This document shows positions 16,104 through 23,876 of a DNA stretch of 30,145 bases, piece by piece (within the stretch, counting starts at the first letter, position 1; each line of letters begins with the position of its first letter). The DNA is from Huintestinicola sp050874005 (GTDB lineage: Bacteria; Bacillota; Clostridia; Oscillospirales; Ruminococcaceae), in contig NZ_JBNMJV010000034.1 of assembly GCF_050874005.1 (NCBI RefSeq), positions 1 to 30,145 on the forward strand. The letters run 5' to 3'. Both the position numbers and the translations under genes were made by a program. The notes beneath the pieces are model-generated. The model was not told where the DNA came from and searched no databases. It was given only the letters and a program-made list of their open reading frames with translations.

Positions 16104-17165
16104 TTATTCCTCCAGTTCTTCCATTATTATCTTCATTACCTTGTAATCGGGCATATTTATAACTGCGTTAAGCTCGGGTGCAATGCCTGCCACCCTGCCG
16201 TCTCCGCCCTCCGATGAAATATCGCAGCCGCTTGTGCGGAAGCCGTGCTTTTCCCAGGCAAGCTGCTGTACTTTTTCATCGCAGAGTGCCGCTGCACCCT
16301 GTTTTCCCGTTTCGTCAAGGGCTATGTAAATATGGGTAGACCACAGGGTCGGGGTCGGGTATATTATTACGATATCCTCTGCAATTTTTTTATACTGCTC
16401 GGGATTTTCCGCCGCATATTCAAGAAGCTGATTTTCGTAGCCTGCAATAATAGGCTTTGCACCTATCCCCGTGCGAATAAACTGATTGAACAGGTCGGAA
16501 GATGAGGTCTCCATATATCCCAGATCAGCAAAAATTGATTTAAGCTGCGGCATTATCTCTTTCACGCTTTCCTCGTCAGCAGTTTTGCCGCCGCACAGGA
16601 CATTCGCAAGAAGCGCCGCAAACATATTGCCCGAATTTGAGCGAACGGGGTCGGTAGTATCCACCGACACATTCCCGTACAGCTCGGGCAGACCTGCCTC
16701 CGCCCAGGAAACGCCGCTTGTTATCTTATCCGTAAGCTTTTTCATATCCGCATAGTAAACGCCCTCGGACAGAGTGACCGTTCCGTCTGTCATCAGCGCT
16801 TCGGCAACGGCTTTGTGGGAGTAAAGCACTATGGGCGTGTTGAAGATTATCTCATCTGAAACAGGCTCGCCGTGCTGCTCCTTGTAATACTCCAGAGCAG
16901 TTCTGCTGGAAGGAAAAAGATAATCCCTTCCCGACTGGTCGGCTGTGACCATATCAAGAGACCCTGCACGGGAATAGTCAAAGGCAATGTGATACTTTTT
17001 TGCAAGGATATCCGTTATCTGCTCATCCTCCATAATGCCTATCTTTTCGCCGCCCAGGTAGCCGTTTATTACGGTGACGTCAACAGCTTTGCCGTAGAAA
17101 TAATATCCCGCCGCACAAGCTATGACAACGATAAGAATAACTGCACCAATGATTTTTGCTTTCAT
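16104..17165 (-). CDS. Membrane-anchored periplasmic-binding-like protein
   Basis: This 353-residue protein has one N-terminal membrane helix (5-25) without a lipobox, then a domain that looks like a type II extracellular solute-binding protein. Supporting features are an early strand (VDVTVINGYLGGEKIGIM), NTPIVLYSHKAVAEALM, and a Ser-rich loop at the start of a helix, RSNSGNMFAALLANVL (SNSG at 176-179), as in anion-binding members such as PstS and ModA. YPTPTLWSTHIYIALD and VQQLAWEKHGFRTSG are typical late segments. No ABC permease or ATPase is encoded beside it, so a transport role is doubtful; it may instead sense a ligand for the neighbouring VWA/TelA proteins. It overlaps the XpaC stop by four bases. 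Confidence 0.75.
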   Translation of the reverse strand: MKAKIIGAVILIVVIACAAGYYFYGKAVDVTVINGYLGGEKIGIMEDEQITDILAKKYHIAFDYSRAGSLDMVTADQSGRDYLFPSSRTALEYYKEQHGEPVSDEIIFNTPIVLYSHKAVAEALMTDGTVTLSEGVYYADMKKLTDKITSGVSWAEAGLPELYGNVSVDTTDPVRSNSGNMFAALLANVLCGGKTADEESVKEIMPQLKSIFADLGYMETSSSDLFNQFIRTGIGAKPIIAGYENQLLEYAAENPEQYKKIAEDIVIIYPTPTLWSTHIYIALDETGKQGAAALCDEKVQQLAWEKHGFRTSGCDISSEGGDGRVAGIAPELNAVINMPDYKVMKIIMEELEE

Positions 17166-17782
17166 TTGTCCATCTCCATTTTCACCGTTTGCTCCAGAAG
17201 CTCTATCTCCGCCTGCATATCGGTAAGCTCGCCACGCATAAGCTTTTCAAACTGACCGCTGAATGCTTTGTTTAAAGTGCCGAGTGCGCTTCGGGTGTCC
17301 TTTTTAAGCTGAATTATCTCCGCAGTTTCGATATTTGCGTCCTGCAGACCGATATACTTTGAAAGCAGCTTTGAAGCCGAGTCCTGATAATAGTCGATAA
17401 ACTGCCTTGCCTGACGAATCTTCAGCGGGTTCTGCTCCAGATATTCTATTATCGCCGCCGAGGTCTCCGCAAGCTTTTCAGCTTCGTCTTTCACCTGCAT
17501 ATCGCCGATCTTCAGGATAGATCTTTTAATGCTGTCATAGTCCTCTTTTGCTTCAAGGAGCTTCTGTTCAAGCTCTGCGCCGTTTTCGATAAAATCAATG
17601 TCCATATTTCCGATCCTGCGCTTCGGCTTAGTAACAAGATACAGTCCTGCATACGTTCCGATCGCCACAGGCACGTCAATAAAGACCGACCATTCAAGCA
17701 GGAAAAGCAGTATTATGAAAACGGCTCCTGCCGCCGCTGCGGAAATTATGGCTGCAATATTCTGACGAAGATCATTTTTCAC
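17162..17782 (-). CDS. xpaC: XpaC-like protein (5-bromo-4-chloroindolyl phosphate hydrolysis family)
   Basis: This 206-residue protein has two adjacent N-terminal membrane helices (about 9-50) followed by a cytoplasmic helical, coiled-coil domain with ENGAELEQKLLEAKEDYDSI and NPLKIRQARQFIDYYQDSAS, the pattern of XpaC proteins. B. subtilis xpaC was named for hydrolysis of the chromogenic phosphatase substrate X-phos and is adjacent to the telA-like gene yaaN; the same pairing recurs here with one gene in between. The start is GTG 17782, one base after the upstream stop, with AAAGGA 10 bp before it. The stop overlaps the next gene by ATGA. Its biochemical role is unknown; a membrane adaptor is the likeliest reading. 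Confidence 0.85.
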   Translation of the reverse strand: MKNDLRQNIAAIISAAAAGAVFIILLFLLEWSVFIDVPVAIGTYAGLYLVTKPKRRIGNMDIDFIENGAELEQKLLEAKEDYDSIKRSILKIGDMQVKDEAEKLAETSAAIIEYLEQNPLKIRQARQFIDYYQDSASKLLSKYIGLQDANIETAEIIQLKKDTRSALGTLNKAFSGQFEKLMRGELTDMQAEIELLEQTVKMEMDK

Positions 17783-17783
17783 C

Positions 17784-19394
17784 TTAATTATATCCTTTCA
17801 CGCTTCGGAATGCTCCCGTAAGATCGGTCCTTCCGTCGAAAACTTTGGCATTTGTAAGCTCTGCAAGCTCGTTCAGCTGCCTGTCCTCCGCTTCGCCGAA
17901 CATTATGGAGAATACGGGAATGTCATATCCGCAGGAATTGTACTTTGCTATAAAATCCTCACGGCTGTCCGATTTTGAAACGCCGTCCGACATAATTATC
18001 ACCGCAGGGCAGTAATTATTAAGATCATAATTGTCTGCGGCTTCTTCAATGCCCGCTGCTGCAGCCGCATACATATCCGTGCCGCCGCCCGGTTCTTCGG
18101 CTGAAATATCGCTGTAAAGCGCTTCAAGCCCCCCGTCGTCGGCGCCCTCCGCAGTATATACCGAGCGCACATCTCCGTCAAATATCACTACGATGTTTAC
18201 CTCGTCCTCCGCAGCCTGCAGAAAATTTTTCTCTGCATTTTCACGGATAAGTATCTGACCCATTGCCTCAACAAGCTGACTGTTTCCCTCTCCCTTCATA
18301 CTTCCCGAATAATCAAGGCAGTATATGTTGAGAGACGGCTTGCGGAACGCTGTCTGATAGAGATTAAGTGCTTTCATCAGTGTTTCCTCCGAGGGCATTG
18401 TTATGGGCGAGAGAATTTTTTCGGTATCAATTTCCCACTCTGCATTGAAAATATCGCCGTACTGCGAGTAATCCTCGGTAAAGCTTGTACGTCTGCCCGT
18501 CTGACGTATCTTTTCCTGTGCTTCATCTGACAGGAGATATTCCTGCACCTCAAGGAAAGCCTTTTCCTTATCTTTGTCGCCGTGGTCGGCATATGCGAGA
18601 GGCGAGTCCGCAACGGTCAGACCGTCATAGGGGTAAACTGCGTAAAGCGGCTCTCTGCCCTGTGAAACCAGCTCCTTGTCGGCGGCGATGATAAGGGATT
18701 CGTAATTCACCATTGCGTCGTAATTTCCTGCAAGGAACATTTCCTTGAGCCAGTCGGAGCTGCCCGAGCTTCGATCAATTCCCGAAAAAAGCGATGATAT
18801 ATCTTCTTTAAGCCCGGGAGACTCAAGATCATCGGCAGTCAGCGCAGAGGTCTTGCCCGTGAGTGCATAGAGAAAGCCGATATATGCGCTTGCTCCCGAA
18901 TTGGACTGGGTGGCGCTGGTCATACAGAAGCTGAGTTTTCCCGAATTTACTGCGCTCAGGATATCCTTGACGGAGACATTTCCGTTTGTAAAGCCAAGGC
19001 TTTCCGCAAGAGATTTTTTTATTCCGAATACCACAGGCGATGTGGATATGGACTTATCGTGCTTGATGATATGCTGTTCATCGCCAAGTGACAGCCATAT
19101 GCTTGAAGCGGGCCACACAGCGTCATAATCCTCGGCGCCGTTTTTAAGCTCGTTCATAATATCCACCGAGCCTTTGTAGGTCATTTCAATGCCCACGCCT
19201 GTTTTTTTGGAACATTCCGCAAGGATATCCGAAAGCTCCTTGTTTTCGGAGCCGGATAATATCCTGATAGTTTCCTTTTCAAAAACGCCGCCGCCGAAGC
19301 TGTTTTCCGAAGCTGTATTTCCGGATGATACGCAGGAAGAAAGTATTCCTGCGGACAATACTGCGGATAGGATAACGCACATTGTTTTTTTCAT
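17784..19394 (-). CDS. Lipoprotein fusing a solute-binding-like domain to a VWA domain
   Basis: This 536-residue protein has a lipoprotein signal (ILSSC, Cys21). Residues about 40-330 look like a type II extracellular solute-binding domain: IRILSGSENKELSDILAECS, SPVVFGIKKSLAESLGF, a ligand-loop-like SNSGASAYIGFL (SNSG 164-167) and SPLAYADHGDKDKEKAFLEV. Residues about 350-536 are a von Willebrand A domain with a complete metal-ion site: DYSGS (Asp361, Ser363, Ser365), Thr439 in GGGTDMY and Asp470 in IIMSDG. A surface protein with an intact MIDAS normally binds a partner protein through a divalent cation. It is the first gene of the operon with XpaC, a second binding-like protein and TelA. A three-copy Pho-box-like element lies 50 bp upstream of the start. 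The binding-domain assignment is by motif, not homology search. Confidence 0.85.
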   Translation of the reverse strand: MKKTMCVILSAVLSAGILSSCVSSGNTASENSFGGGVFEKETIRILSGSENKELSDILAECSKKTGVGIEMTYKGSVDIMNELKNGAEDYDAVWPASSIWLSLGDEQHIIKHDKSISTSPVVFGIKKSLAESLGFTNGNVSVKDILSAVNSGKLSFCMTSATQSNSGASAYIGFLYALTGKTSALTADDLESPGLKEDISSLFSGIDRSSGSSDWLKEMFLAGNYDAMVNYESLIIAADKELVSQGREPLYAVYPYDGLTVADSPLAYADHGDKDKEKAFLEVQEYLLSDEAQEKIRQTGRRTSFTEDYSQYGDIFNAEWEIDTEKILSPITMPSEETLMKALNLYQTAFRKPSLNIYCLDYSGSMKGEGNSQLVEAMGQILIRENAEKNFLQAAEDEVNIVVIFDGDVRSVYTAEGADDGGLEALYSDISAEEPGGGTDMYAAAAAGIEEAADNYDLNNYCPAVIIMSDGVSKSDSREDFIAKYNSCGYDIPVFSIMFGEAEDRQLNELAELTNAKVFDGRTDLTGAFRSVKGYN

Positions 19395-19443
19395 ACAAAA
19401 ACCGTCCCGTAAAAATTATATTTAACATATTATAAATCCGCAA

Positions 19444-19485
19444 TGTAAAATCGGCAACCGCACATTTGCAAAATCCGTGTAAAAT
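19444..19485 (-). promoter_or_regulatory. Pho-box-like element upstream of the VWA/TelA operon
   Basis: Read on the minus strand, ATTTTACA (19485-19478), ATTTTGCA (19474-19467) and ATTTTACA (19451-19444) start at offsets 0, 11 and 34. TATAAT (19434-19429) follows 9 bp later, with a second TATAAT at 19420-19415. The same three octamers with the same offsets precede the alkaline phosphatase gene. Eleven-bp spaced TTTACA-like direct repeats just upstream of the -10 are the pattern of PhoP/PhoB-activated promoters. Confidence 0.65.
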
Positions 19486-19506
19486 GTCCGGCAGACACTT
19501 AACCTT

Positions 19507-20637
19507 TTATTTACGCTTTCCGTTTTTCTCGGCCAGAAGTATTCCGCAGGCGGCGGCAGTAAGAGGCGCAACGCTTACAAGCCCGAAGCTGCCCACAACC
19601 GTATGAACTATCTCGGCGGCAACATATTTGTAATTAAGGATATTTCCCAGAGGAGTGCCCTGAGCCATAAACACCATAAGCAGCGCACAGCAGCTTCCCG
19701 AATATGCAAGCAGCAGCGTTGTCGTGATAGTACCCATAGCCGCCCTGCCCACATTCAGACCCGACTTTATTGCCTCCATACGGCTTATGTCCGGCTTTTT
19801 CTGTATGACTTCATACACCGCAGATGTTATATCCACCGCCAGGTCCATTACCGCTCCCGAGGAGCCGATAAATATGCTCGCCATAAATATCCTTGTAAGG
19901 TTCAGGTCGTTGTAGCCGTTATACAAAAGGCTTTCGGAAAATGACATAACTGCGCCGTGTATTTTGAACATATCCGTAAATATGATTCCCGTGACAGCAG
20001 TAGTGATAATGCCTGCTCCCACTCCCAGCGATGCCGCAGCAGTCCGTCTGTCAAATCCGTACACCAGCGAAATTATCATCACCGAAAGCAGCATAACTAT
20101 AATGCCGCCCGTTATTATTGGGTCGAAGCCTTTGAGATACAGAGGCACAAGGAGCTTCCATATCGACAGCACCGTGACGATAAATGACAGCACCGCCCTT
20201 ACTCCCGTCTGACCCGCAAATCCCACGAGAAAAACGATAAATACTGCCGCCAGGATAAGCTCGCTGTTAAGGCGGTAATGGTCTACCATTGTCACCGACA
20301 GTATCTCGCTGTCACGATAGCTTACAAGTACATATGCCTTGTCACCCTCGGCAAATATCTTATCCTGCTCGAGGGAGCCGTTAAGCAGATTAACAGCCTC
20401 GGTCTCCTGTCCTTTGAACAGACCTCCGAGAAGCTTTACTCTGCATAACTGCTCGCCCTGCCTTACAAGTCCCGTGTCGATTATAGCGCTGTTATCGCAG
20501 GAAATGACCCTTGCGGCACAGCGGTCGCTGCCCGTATATGTGGCGGCGCCCTCGAAGCCTGTGGGGATAAGCAGCAATATGATTATCAGAAGTGCCGCTG
20601 CCATAACAGGCGCATTATATCTTATTTTTTCTGTCAT
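19507..20637 (-). CDS. YibE/F family membrane protein
   Basis: This 376-residue protein has an N-terminal membrane helix (about 10-28), an extracellular region of about 100 residues (30-125), then seven or so membrane helices. Family signatures of YibE/F include the SFIVTVLSIWKLLVP segment, GFDPIITGGIIVMLL, ASIFIGSSGAVMDLAVDITS and GRAAMGTITTTLLLAYSGS. The family function is not established; a membrane transporter or permease role has been suggested from topology only. The ATG at 20637 follows GAAAGGA. It lies 101 bp after the alkaline phosphatase stop, with a terminator in between, and 112 bp before the VWA lipoprotein start, with no promoter of its own that I can see; readthrough from the phosphatase gene is possible. 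Confidence 0.92.
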   Translation of the reverse strand: MTEKIRYNAPVMAAALLIIILLLIPTGFEGAATYTGSDRCAARVISCDNSAIIDTGLVRQGEQLCRVKLLGGLFKGQETEAVNLLNGSLEQDKIFAEGDKAYVLVSYRDSEILSVTMVDHYRLNSELILAAVFIVFLVGFAGQTGVRAVLSFIVTVLSIWKLLVPLYLKGFDPIITGGIIVMLLSVMIISLVYGFDRRTAAASLGVGAGIITTAVTGIIFTDMFKIHGAVMSFSESLLYNGYNDLNLTRIFMASIFIGSSGAVMDLAVDITSAVYEVIQKKPDISRMEAIKSGLNVGRAAMGTITTTLLLAYSGSCCALLMVFMAQGTPLGNILNYKYVAAEIVHTVVGSFGLVSVAPLTAAACGILLAEKNGKRK

Positions 20638-20669
20638 TTGTATATATCCTTTCGGCCATTATTTTTAAA

Positions 20670-20701
20670 AGCGCCCCCATACATCAGAGTATGAGGACGC
20701 T
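20670..20701 (-). terminator. Terminator after the alkaline phosphatase gene
   Basis: On the minus strand AGCGTCCTCATAC (20701-20689) pairs fully, with G-U pairs, to GTATGGGGGCGCT (20682-20670) around a 6-base loop, and TTTTAAAAAT follows. The G-U pairs are favourable only in the minus-strand transcript, which fixes the direction. Confidence 0.75.
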
Positions 20702-20738
20702 GTGGAGAAGAATTTAAAGAGAGGATTATTTCATTGCT

Positions 20739-22274
20739 TTACTGAACATTTGTCAGAAGCGCAAGCTTGTCATAAATATCGGTATTGTCGTAATATCCGC
20801 CGAACAGCTCCTGACCTGCGCCCTTTGCAAATACTGCAACGGGAAGTCCTGTGTGAGCATATGAACTGAAATTGATGCCCGACTTGTTGTTGAGAATATG
20901 TGTAATAGTTACTGTGAGAGGCTCATAGGTGCCGTAAAGGACATATTCCTCATCGGTAAGCTCCTCCTCGCCGCCGCTCATTGACTTGTCATATGCTGCT
21001 CTGAGCTTTTCCATTTCCCAGTCGGTAAGAATGAGATTGGGATTTGTCTTGTCGGTTGCATTTTCGGGAGCAACAAGTCCGAAAAGTCTCTGAACGTCCT
21101 TCAGCACCTTTTCAAAAGAGGTGTTGTTTTCCTTGTACTTTGTTACATAATCGCTGTCGAATTTTGCGTAGGAGATCTTCTGGTTTTTAAGGTTTGCAAG
21201 ATATGTATCATAGTTTGTTCCTGCGTAGCCGATAGTGAGACCGCCTGTTTCGTGGTCGCCTGTTACGAGGATAAGGGTCTCGTCGGGGTGCTCATTGTAG
21301 AACTCCACTGCCTCCGCAACTGCAAAGCTGAGAGCGGCTGTATCGGAAATTGTTGAGCCTGCGTCGTTTGCGTGGCACGCCCAGTCTATCTTTCCGCCCT
21401 CGGCCATCATAAAGAAGCCTGTATCGTTGTCAAGAACTTCAATTCCCTTGTCAACATAATCGGCAAGAGTCCACTCATCTGCCTTGCGGTCCTTGTGGTA
21501 GGACATTGAATCGCTGTCAGCAAGAGTTTCTGCAATTACGATGGATTTGCCGTCGTCGGCGGTAAGCTTTTCGGCTTCTGCCTGAGTGGTGATCACATTG
21601 TAGCCTGCTTCCTCGGCAACCTTGTAAATATCCTTCTTGTCTCCGTCTGCGCCTGTGGGCTTGAGAAGCGCTCCGCCTGCGAAATAATCAAAATCGCTCT
21701 CAACCATTTCAAGACCTATCTCATAGTAATTCTTTCTGCTTGCCTGATGCGCATAATATGCCGCAGGAGTAGCGTGATTGAGGTTTACGGTGGTCACAAT
21801 GCCGACCTTGTAGCCGTACTGCTCCTTGAGCTTTTCTGAAATAGTCTCATACTCTGTGGTAAAGGTCTCGTCCATATTGATAGTGCCGCTGTATGTCTTG
21901 TGACCTGTGGAAAGAGATGTGGCGGTAGATGCGGAGTCGGGGCAGAACGATGTGGAATCGTATGTTGTGGCAGAGCCTGCAACGGGGAAATTCATAAAGT
22001 TCAGAACCTTGGTGCTGTCAAGGATATCATTATCGTTCGTATCATTCAGAGCTGAATAATAATCGGCTGTTGCCTGTATCTGAGGATAGCTCATACCGTC
22101 GCCGATAAACATAAAGATGTACTTAGGCTTCTTGCCGTTATACTGCGAAGATGAAGCTGCTGTCTTTGCAGAGGTGTTTTCCTTATTGCCGGCTGCGTAA
22201 ACTGTTCCTACCGTTGCCGTTGCCGCAATCGCAATTGCAGCGACCGCCGCTGCCGCTTTTTTTAAGTTCATCAT
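20739..22274 (-). CDS. phoA: Secreted alkaline phosphatase
   Basis: This 511-residue enzyme hydrolyses phosphate monoesters outside the cell to supply phosphate. An N-terminal signal peptide ends in VYA-AG near residue 28. The catalytic serine is Ser114 in CPDSASTATS. Metal-ligand segments are FIGDGMSYPQIQA near 56, NHATPAAYYAH, MAEGGKIDWACHAND, LVTGDHETGG and SYAHTGLPVAVFAKG. The layout matches the alkaline phosphatase family and length. The start is one of two adjacent ATG codons (22274 or 22271) behind GAAAGGA. It is monocistronic or leads weakly into yibE/F through a terminator. A three-copy Pho-box-like element lies 95 bp upstream, consistent with induction by phosphate starvation. The symbol is by family, not orthology. 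Confidence 0.95.
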   Translation of the reverse strand: MMNLKKAAAAVAAIAIAATATVGTVYAAGNKENTSAKTAASSSQYNGKKPKYIFMFIGDGMSYPQIQATADYYSALNDTNDNDILDSTKVLNFMNFPVAGSATTYDSTSFCPDSASTATSLSTGHKTYSGTINMDETFTTEYETISEKLKEQYGYKVGIVTTVNLNHATPAAYYAHQASRKNYYEIGLEMVESDFDYFAGGALLKPTGADGDKKDIYKVAEEAGYNVITTQAEAEKLTADDGKSIVIAETLADSDSMSYHKDRKADEWTLADYVDKGIEVLDNDTGFFMMAEGGKIDWACHANDAGSTISDTAALSFAVAEAVEFYNEHPDETLILVTGDHETGGLTIGYAGTNYDTYLANLKNQKISYAKFDSDYVTKYKENNTSFEKVLKDVQRLFGLVAPENATDKTNPNLILTDWEMEKLRAAYDKSMSGGEEELTDEEYVLYGTYEPLTVTITHILNNKSGINFSSYAHTGLPVAVFAKGAGQELFGGYYDNTDIYDKLALLTNVQ

Positions 22275-22368
22275 AAAAACTTTCCTTTCATTTCCGTACC
22301 GCAGATATGGTTTGTACGGTTTTCATAATTCATAATTTTCATCTGCAACATTTATTTTATATTCCAAT

Positions 22369-22410
22369 TGTAAAATCTGAAACCGCCGTCTTACAAAATT
22401 CTTGTAAAAT
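22369..22410 (-). promoter_or_regulatory. Pho-box-like element upstream of alkaline phosphatase
   Basis: Read on the minus strand, ATTTTACA (22410-22403), ATTTTGTA (22399-22392) and ATTTTACA (22376-22369) start at offsets 0, 11 and 34. A -10 candidate TAAAAT (22359-22354) follows 9 bp later, the same distance as at the VWA operon; TATAAA overlaps it at 22361-22356. The shared gap sequence also contains GCGGTT in both elements. Confidence 0.7.
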
Positions 22411-22464
22411 TTATCAGCCTGAATTTTACAAAAAGATCCGGAATGACATATTATATTTTTTCAT

Positions 22465-22539
22465 AAAACTATTGACTTTTGAACAGTAGTGTGATATTAT
22501 ATTTACATCAAAACTATTATTCATTAAACAGTAGTATGA
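22465..22539 (+). repeat. Duplicated 30-bp operator-like repeat at the PadR operon promoter
   Basis: Units 22465-22494 and 22510-22539 are direct repeats 45 bp apart. Each starts AAAACTATT and ends AACAGTAGT plus one base plus TGA. Within each unit ACTATT and AACAGT form an imperfect inverted repeat centred on an 8-base gap. Unit 1 contains the -35 region and abuts the -10; unit 2 ends just before the ribosome site. This is the placement expected for an autorepressor, presumably the PadR protein of the operon. Confidence 0.6.
22472..22500 (+). promoter_or_regulatory. Promoter of the HAAS/PadR operon
   Basis: TTGACT at 22472-22477 and TATTAT at 22495-22500 are spaced by 17 bp, with TGA immediately before the -10 (extended -10). 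It is embedded in the operator-like repeat. Confidence 0.65.
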
Positions 22540-22555
22540 AAAGGACGTGGTCGGA

Positions 22556-23530
22556 ATGACTAAAAAGCAGTATCTTTCTTCTCTCCGAAACAGCCTGCGC
22601 TTTAAGCTTTCCTCCGAGGAGGTTATGGATATTATGGACGATATGGAGGAATGCTTTGAGGCAGGTATTGCCGAGGGTAAGTCAGAGGCGGACATCTGTG
22701 AGGGCCTCGGCTCACCCAAAGCGGCGGCGGCTGAGCTTTCCGCAGGACGGAAAATGCTCTGCCCTGCCGCTGTAAGACCTGCGGTATGCATAATGATAGT
22801 GCTTATACTGCATTATGCTGCTTTAAATACGCTGTGGGAGCCTTTCATTGCGCTGATCTTTCTGCCTCCGCTTTTACTTCTGATATGCGAGGCGCCCAAA
22901 AGCGCTGTAAGAGCCATATGCCGTTATCCTGCGGAACCTTTGCCCTTTATTTTCGCAATGCTTCTTCCCGTGGGCGGGTTTTTCCTGCAATATTTTGTGA
23001 AGTTCGGATTTGCCGATGGGAAACTTTCTTCTGCAATTTCTGCGGCGGTCTGCTTCACAAGCATTATGTTCGTTTCAATGGCTATTCTCATTTTTTACTG
23101 CATAAAAAGCAGAAATATTGTAGGAGCAGTTCTTGCAGCAGCTGTGAACGTTTTTTTGGCTGTGACCCTCATACGCCTGCCGTCCGCCTCATCAAAATAT
23201 TCCTTGTCGATACTTGATATGGCGTCTCTCGGGATGATAACAAAAGCGCTGTTTTACATACTGCCTATATCGGCTTTCTGCATTATCCTGCTGTCGGTAA
23301 CGGATAAAAATGCCTTGAACACAGCCTCGCTGTACCCCGCACTTTTCACCCTTGCATTTAATGACAAGCTGTGGGTAACTGCAAGCCGAATAGACCCCTT
23401 ACAGCCGAAATTTGACTTTTTCAAGACTATATCGTACTATATCTATCTTATCGTCGGAATTATATGCGGAGTGATCGCACTTGCGTCAATTCTTATGATA
23501 CGCAGGAAAAGGGCGGCGGCAAATGGATAA
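22556..23530 (+). CDS. HAAS/DUF1700-type N-terminal domain fused to a membrane domain
   Basis: This 324-residue protein begins with a cytoplasmic domain of about 70 residues (TKKQYLSSLRNSLRFKLSSE, MDDMEECFEAGIAEG, EGLGSPKAAAAEL) of the DUF1700/HAAS kind, which in Firmicutes is almost always encoded next to a PadR regulator. About eight membrane helices follow (75-320) with a short basic tail. I choose ATG 22556, 10 bp after AAGGA (22541-22545); the GTG at 22547 is only one base from that site. The stop overlaps the PadR start by 8 bp. The order here is HAAS then PadR, the reverse of the more common order. Its role is probably to sense or respond to membrane state together with PadR, but this is inference. 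Confidence 0.85.
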   Translation: MTKKQYLSSLRNSLRFKLSSEEVMDIMDDMEECFEAGIAEGKSEADICEGLGSPKAAAAELSAGRKMLCPAAVRPAVCIMIVLILHYAALNTLWEPFIALIFLPPLLLLICEAPKSAVRAICRYPAEPLPFIFAMLLPVGGFFLQYFVKFGFADGKLSSAISAAVCFTSIMFVSMAILIFYCIKSRNIVGAVLAAAVNVFLAVTLIRLPSASSKYSLSILDMASLGMITKALFYILPISAFCIILLSVTDKNALNTASLYPALFTLAFNDKLWVTASRIDPLQPKFDFFKTISYYIYLIVGIICGVIALASILMIRRKRAAANG

Positions 23531-23837
23531 GGGACAGATGAAAAAGGGTGTGCTGGAGATGTCAATACTCTACACCCTCACCACAGACGAGCTTTACGGC
23601 TACGATATTATGAGGCGGATAACTGAGCTTTTTCCCGAAATAAACGAAAGCACTGTTTACGCTGTTCTCAGGCGGCTCCACGCAGACGGCTGCACCGAAT
23701 GTTATGTGGGCGAACATTCGGGAGGACCAAAGCGTAAATATTATCGGGTGACTCCAAAGGGTATGGAGGAGCTTCGGAAAATGCTTTCCGAATGGCGTGA
23801 CATTACGGGGGCAATGGAAAAACTGGGCATAAAATAA
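23523..23837 (+). CDS. PadR-family transcriptional regulator
   Basis: This 104-residue protein is a compact PadR winged-helix repressor: MDKGQMKKGVLEMSILYTL, DELYGYDIMRRITELFP, STVYAVLRRLHADG and RKYYRVTPKGMEEL are the family landmarks. The short C-terminal helix (about 80-104) is the dimerisation arm. It overlaps the upstream gene by 8 bp and probably represses its own operon through the two 30-bp repeats at the promoter. The ATG at 23523 fits the usual N terminus of the family (MDK.Q..KG.LE). Confidence 0.95.
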   Translation: MDKGQMKKGVLEMSILYTLTTDELYGYDIMRRITELFPEINESTVYAVLRRLHADGCTECYVGEHSGGPKRKYYRVTPKGMEELRKMLSEWRDITGAMEKLGIK

Positions 23838-23838
23838 A

Positions 23839-23869
23839 ATACGGGCGAGGATATTTTCCACGCCCGTAT
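23839..23869. terminator. Bidirectional terminator between PadR and the convergent small membrane gene
   Basis: ATACGGGCG at 23839-23847 and CGCCCGTAT at 23861-23869 form a 9-bp stem. In the minus direction it runs into ATTTTATTTTAT, a good T-rich tail; in the plus direction the tail is weaker. Confidence 0.65.
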
Positions 23870-23876
23870 CATCGTT

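Noticed and set aside
22391..22430. TTACAA-N5-TTGTAA palindrome and an opposite-facing ATTTTACA near 22423 as separate operators
   Set aside because: The palindrome arises from the overlap of two Pho-box repeats, and the extra octamer has no phased partner toward the HAAS-PadR genes.
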